From: Deltaproteobacteria bacterium
GTDB taxonomy: Bacteria; UBA10199; DSSB01
DNA: 6,938 bases
Assembly: GCA_021414045.1 (NCBI GenBank)
Contig: JAIOPF010000311.1
Location: 1-6,938, forward strand
Direction: 5' to 3'
Below the pieces are notes generated by a model. The model was not told the origin of the DNA. It did no database searches and was given only the letters and a program-made list of their open reading frames with translations. Each line of letters opens with the position of its first letter. Position 1 is the stretch's first letter. Below are positions 5,535 to 6,938 of the stretch, in pieces. The position numbers were made by a program, and so were the translations under genes.

Positions 5535-6905
5535 TCAGTTAAAAATATTCTTCAGCTCGTCGACCGAATCGGAGAAATGAATCTTGTCGTTGACGTGCTG
5601 CTTCAGGAAAAGGTTCACCTCTTCGATCTTTTCGATCGCGTAATCGACGTTGGGATCGGAGCCGGTCTCGTAGGCGCCGATCAAGATAAGGTCGCGCTCT
5701 TTCTCGTAGTTGGCGACCACCTCGCGCAATTTGCGGGCGGCCATCTCGTGGTCTTCGTCGACGATGGAGCTCATGACGCGGCTCACGCTCTCCGAGACGT
5801 CGATGGCCGGATAATGGCCCCGAGCCGCCAAAGAACGGGACAAAACGATGTGACCGTCGAGAATGGACCGCACTTCGTCGGCCACCGGTTCGGTCATGTC
5901 GTCGCCCTCGACCAAGATGGTATAAAAGGCGGTGATGGATCCGGTCGCGGAATTTCCAGTGCGTTCCAGCAGTTTGGGCAAGGTCGAAAAAACCGAGGGC
6001 GTGAAGCCCTGCCTCGCGGGAGGCTCGCCGATGGCGAGGCCGATCTCGCGGAGCGCGCGCGCGAAACGCGTCACGGAATCCATCATCATCATGACCCGCT
6101 TGCCTTGGTCGCGGAAATACTCGGCGATGGCGGTAGCGACGTAGGCCGCCTTCGAACGAACCAGCGAAGGTTGGTCGGAAGTCGAAACCACGACCACCGA
6201 ACGCGCGAGACCTTCGGCGCCTAAATCCTTCTCCAGAAAATCGCGGAGTTCTCGACCGCGCTCGCCGACCAGGCAGACGACGTTGACGTCGGCGTCGCAG
6301 TTGCGCGCCAGCATCCCCATGGTGGTGGATTTACCGACGCCGGCGGCGGCAAAGATACCGACACGCTGCCCTTCACCGACGGTCAAGACCGAGTCGATGG
6401 CGCGGATGCCGACGGAAATCGGCTCGGTGATGCGCTTGCGGGTCATGGGATCCGGGGGCGGAGCCATGACGGGATACTCGGTATCGTATTGGAGGGGCCC
6501 ATAGGTGTCGGAATCGATGGGATCTCCCAAGCCGTCCAAGACGCGGCCCAAGAGGCCGTCTCCGACACGGACCTTTAGGCATCCACCGGTGGGAATGACG
6601 TCGTTGCCCGGACCGATGCCCTCGAGATCGCCGAGCGGCATGAGCAAAACTTCTTTATCCTTGAAGCCGACGACCTCCGCTTTGATGGGAAGCGAACGGC
6701 TATTGAAGGTCTGGATGTAGCAAAGCTCGCCGACTCGAACTCCGGGAACCACGGCCTTGACGACCAATCCGGTCAATTCGGTGACCTTCCCTTTGATCCG
6801 GTAGGTGGAAAGCGAGGATACGGCCCGGTAATACTTATGCAGGTCGATGACCGGCAGTTCGAAACCGCCTCCGAGCGCATTTGCCATTTCCTCCGCAGCT
6901 TGCAT
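5535..6905 (-). CDS. sctN: SctN, type III secretion ATPase (FliI/YscN family)
   Basis: SctN is the hexameric cytoplasmic ATPase that strips chaperones and unfolds substrates at the export gate. Visible in order: an N-terminal beta-barrel domain (to about residue 100); Walker A AAAGVGKST (186-194, Lys192); GERGRE (214-219) with the probable catalytic Glu215; Walker B VMMMMD (271-276); GSITAFYTILVEGDDM (322-337); and HIVLSR (352-357) with a likely arginine finger at Arg357. The DSVTRFARALREIGLA and PPARQGFTPSVFSTLPK wording is closer to SctN than to FliI. Length (456) fits the family. The ATG at 6903-6905 has AGGA six bases upstream. The same frame stays open to the right edge, but it contains no ATG, GTG or TTG there, so this start is best supported. 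It is the first gene of the window; sctL would be expected just upstream but lies outside. Confidence 0.97.
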   Translation of the reverse strand: MQAAEEMANALGGGFELPVIDLHKYYRAVSSLSTYRIKGKVTELTGLVVKAVVPGVRVGELCYIQTFNSRSLPIKAEVVGFKDKEVLLMPLGDLEGIGPGNDVIPTGGCLKVRVGDGLLGRVLDGLGDPIDSDTYGPLQYDTEYPVMAPPPDPMTRKRITEPISVGIRAIDSVLTVGEGQRVGIFAAAGVGKSTTMGMLARNCDADVNVVCLVGERGRELRDFLEKDLGAEGLARSVVVVSTSDQPSLVRSKAAYVATAIAEYFRDQGKRVMMMMDSVTRFARALREIGLAIGEPPARQGFTPSVFSTLPKLLERTGNSATGSITAFYTILVEGDDMTEPVADEVRSILDGHIVLSRSLAARGHYPAIDVSESVSRVMSSIVDEDHEMAARKLREVVANYEKERDLILIGAYETGSDPNVDYAIEKIEEVNLFLKQHVNDKIHFSDSVDELKNIFN

Positions 6906-6938
6906 AAAAATTCCTAAATTCAGGGCCCTATAAGCCCA

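Noticed and set aside
4136..5542. 468-codon open frame on the plus strand, antisense to sctP and sctO
   Set aside because: It is the mirror of two well-supported genes. Its Leu/Phe/Arg-rich composition is what the antisense of Lys/Glu/Asp/Ser-rich coding sequence gives, it has no good ribosome binding site, and it resembles no family.
5520..6224. 234-codon plus-strand open frame antisense to sctN
   Set aside because: Shadow of the ATPase gene: rich in Asp, His, Val and Gly, with no recognisable motif or ribosome binding site.
416..6905. Interpretation as an ordinary flagellar fliI-J-K-M-N-O-P-Q-R cluster
   Set aside because: Gene order and FliO fit, but the SctT motif, SctN-like ATPase wording, missing CheY-binding peptide and altered GGxG in the FliM-like protein fit an injectisome better. 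It is not fully excluded without a phylogeny.
6906..6938. Tail of an upstream gene such as sctL at the right edge
   Set aside because: Only 33 bases are visible. Two frames end in this stretch (TAG and TGA), but there is too little sequence to assign any protein.

Overview
The window carries one strand-coherent block of export-apparatus genes. Everything runs on the minus strand, so the biological order is from the right edge to the left. Reading that way the order is: SctN (ATPase), SctO (FliJ/YscO-type stalk), SctP (FliK-like length regulator), SctQ (FliM-like cytoplasmic-ring protein), a separate FliN-like SpoA protein, a FliO-like membrane protein, SctR, SctS and SctT. After a gap of about 160 bases comes the 5' part of an unrecognised gene that runs off the left edge. 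The N-O-P-Q-R-S-T order is that of the classical Ysc-type type III secretion operon and parallels flagellar fliI-J-K-M-N-O-P-Q-R.

I read the locus as a non-flagellar type III secretion system (injectisome). The ATPase has SctN-like wording around its Walker B region. SctT has GNMIDNQR where FliR usually has a G-x-x-x-G-x-Q-M-G type motif. SctR has GTQQIPPN and ANILLALGM. The FliM-like protein has neither an N-terminal CheY-binding peptide nor an intact GGxG FliG-binding motif. No flagellar structural gene is seen. Even so, several traits look flagellar: a FliO homologue, a signal-peptide-bearing SctR/FliP, and separate FliM-like and FliN-like genes. This suggests a divergent or early-branching injectisome, possibly from a deltaproteobacterium-like lineage or a poorly sampled phylum. 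The moderately GC-rich sequence does not decide the taxon.

Nearly all genes are packed with gaps of 3-36 bases or with TGATG, ATGA or 17-base overlaps, so they are almost certainly one transcript with translational coupling. SctN, SctO and the SctQ/FliN-like pair would form the cytosolic sorting platform and ATPase. SctR, SctS and SctT, with the FliO-like protein as probable assembly chaperone, would form the inner-membrane export gate. SctP would set needle length and trigger substrate switching. The usual next gene, sctU (autoprotease switch), is not directly downstream of sctT. A gene for a Pro/Gly/Tyr-rich, apparently disordered protein with a strong ribosome binding site stands there instead.

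The most unusual signals are these: a well-phased T-TTT-TTT slippery heptamer at the end of sctQ, which would fuse it to the FliN-like gene; the FliO-like gene; a pair of mutually exclusive hairpins over the sctP ribosome binding site; and an A8 tract at codons 3-5 of sctO.
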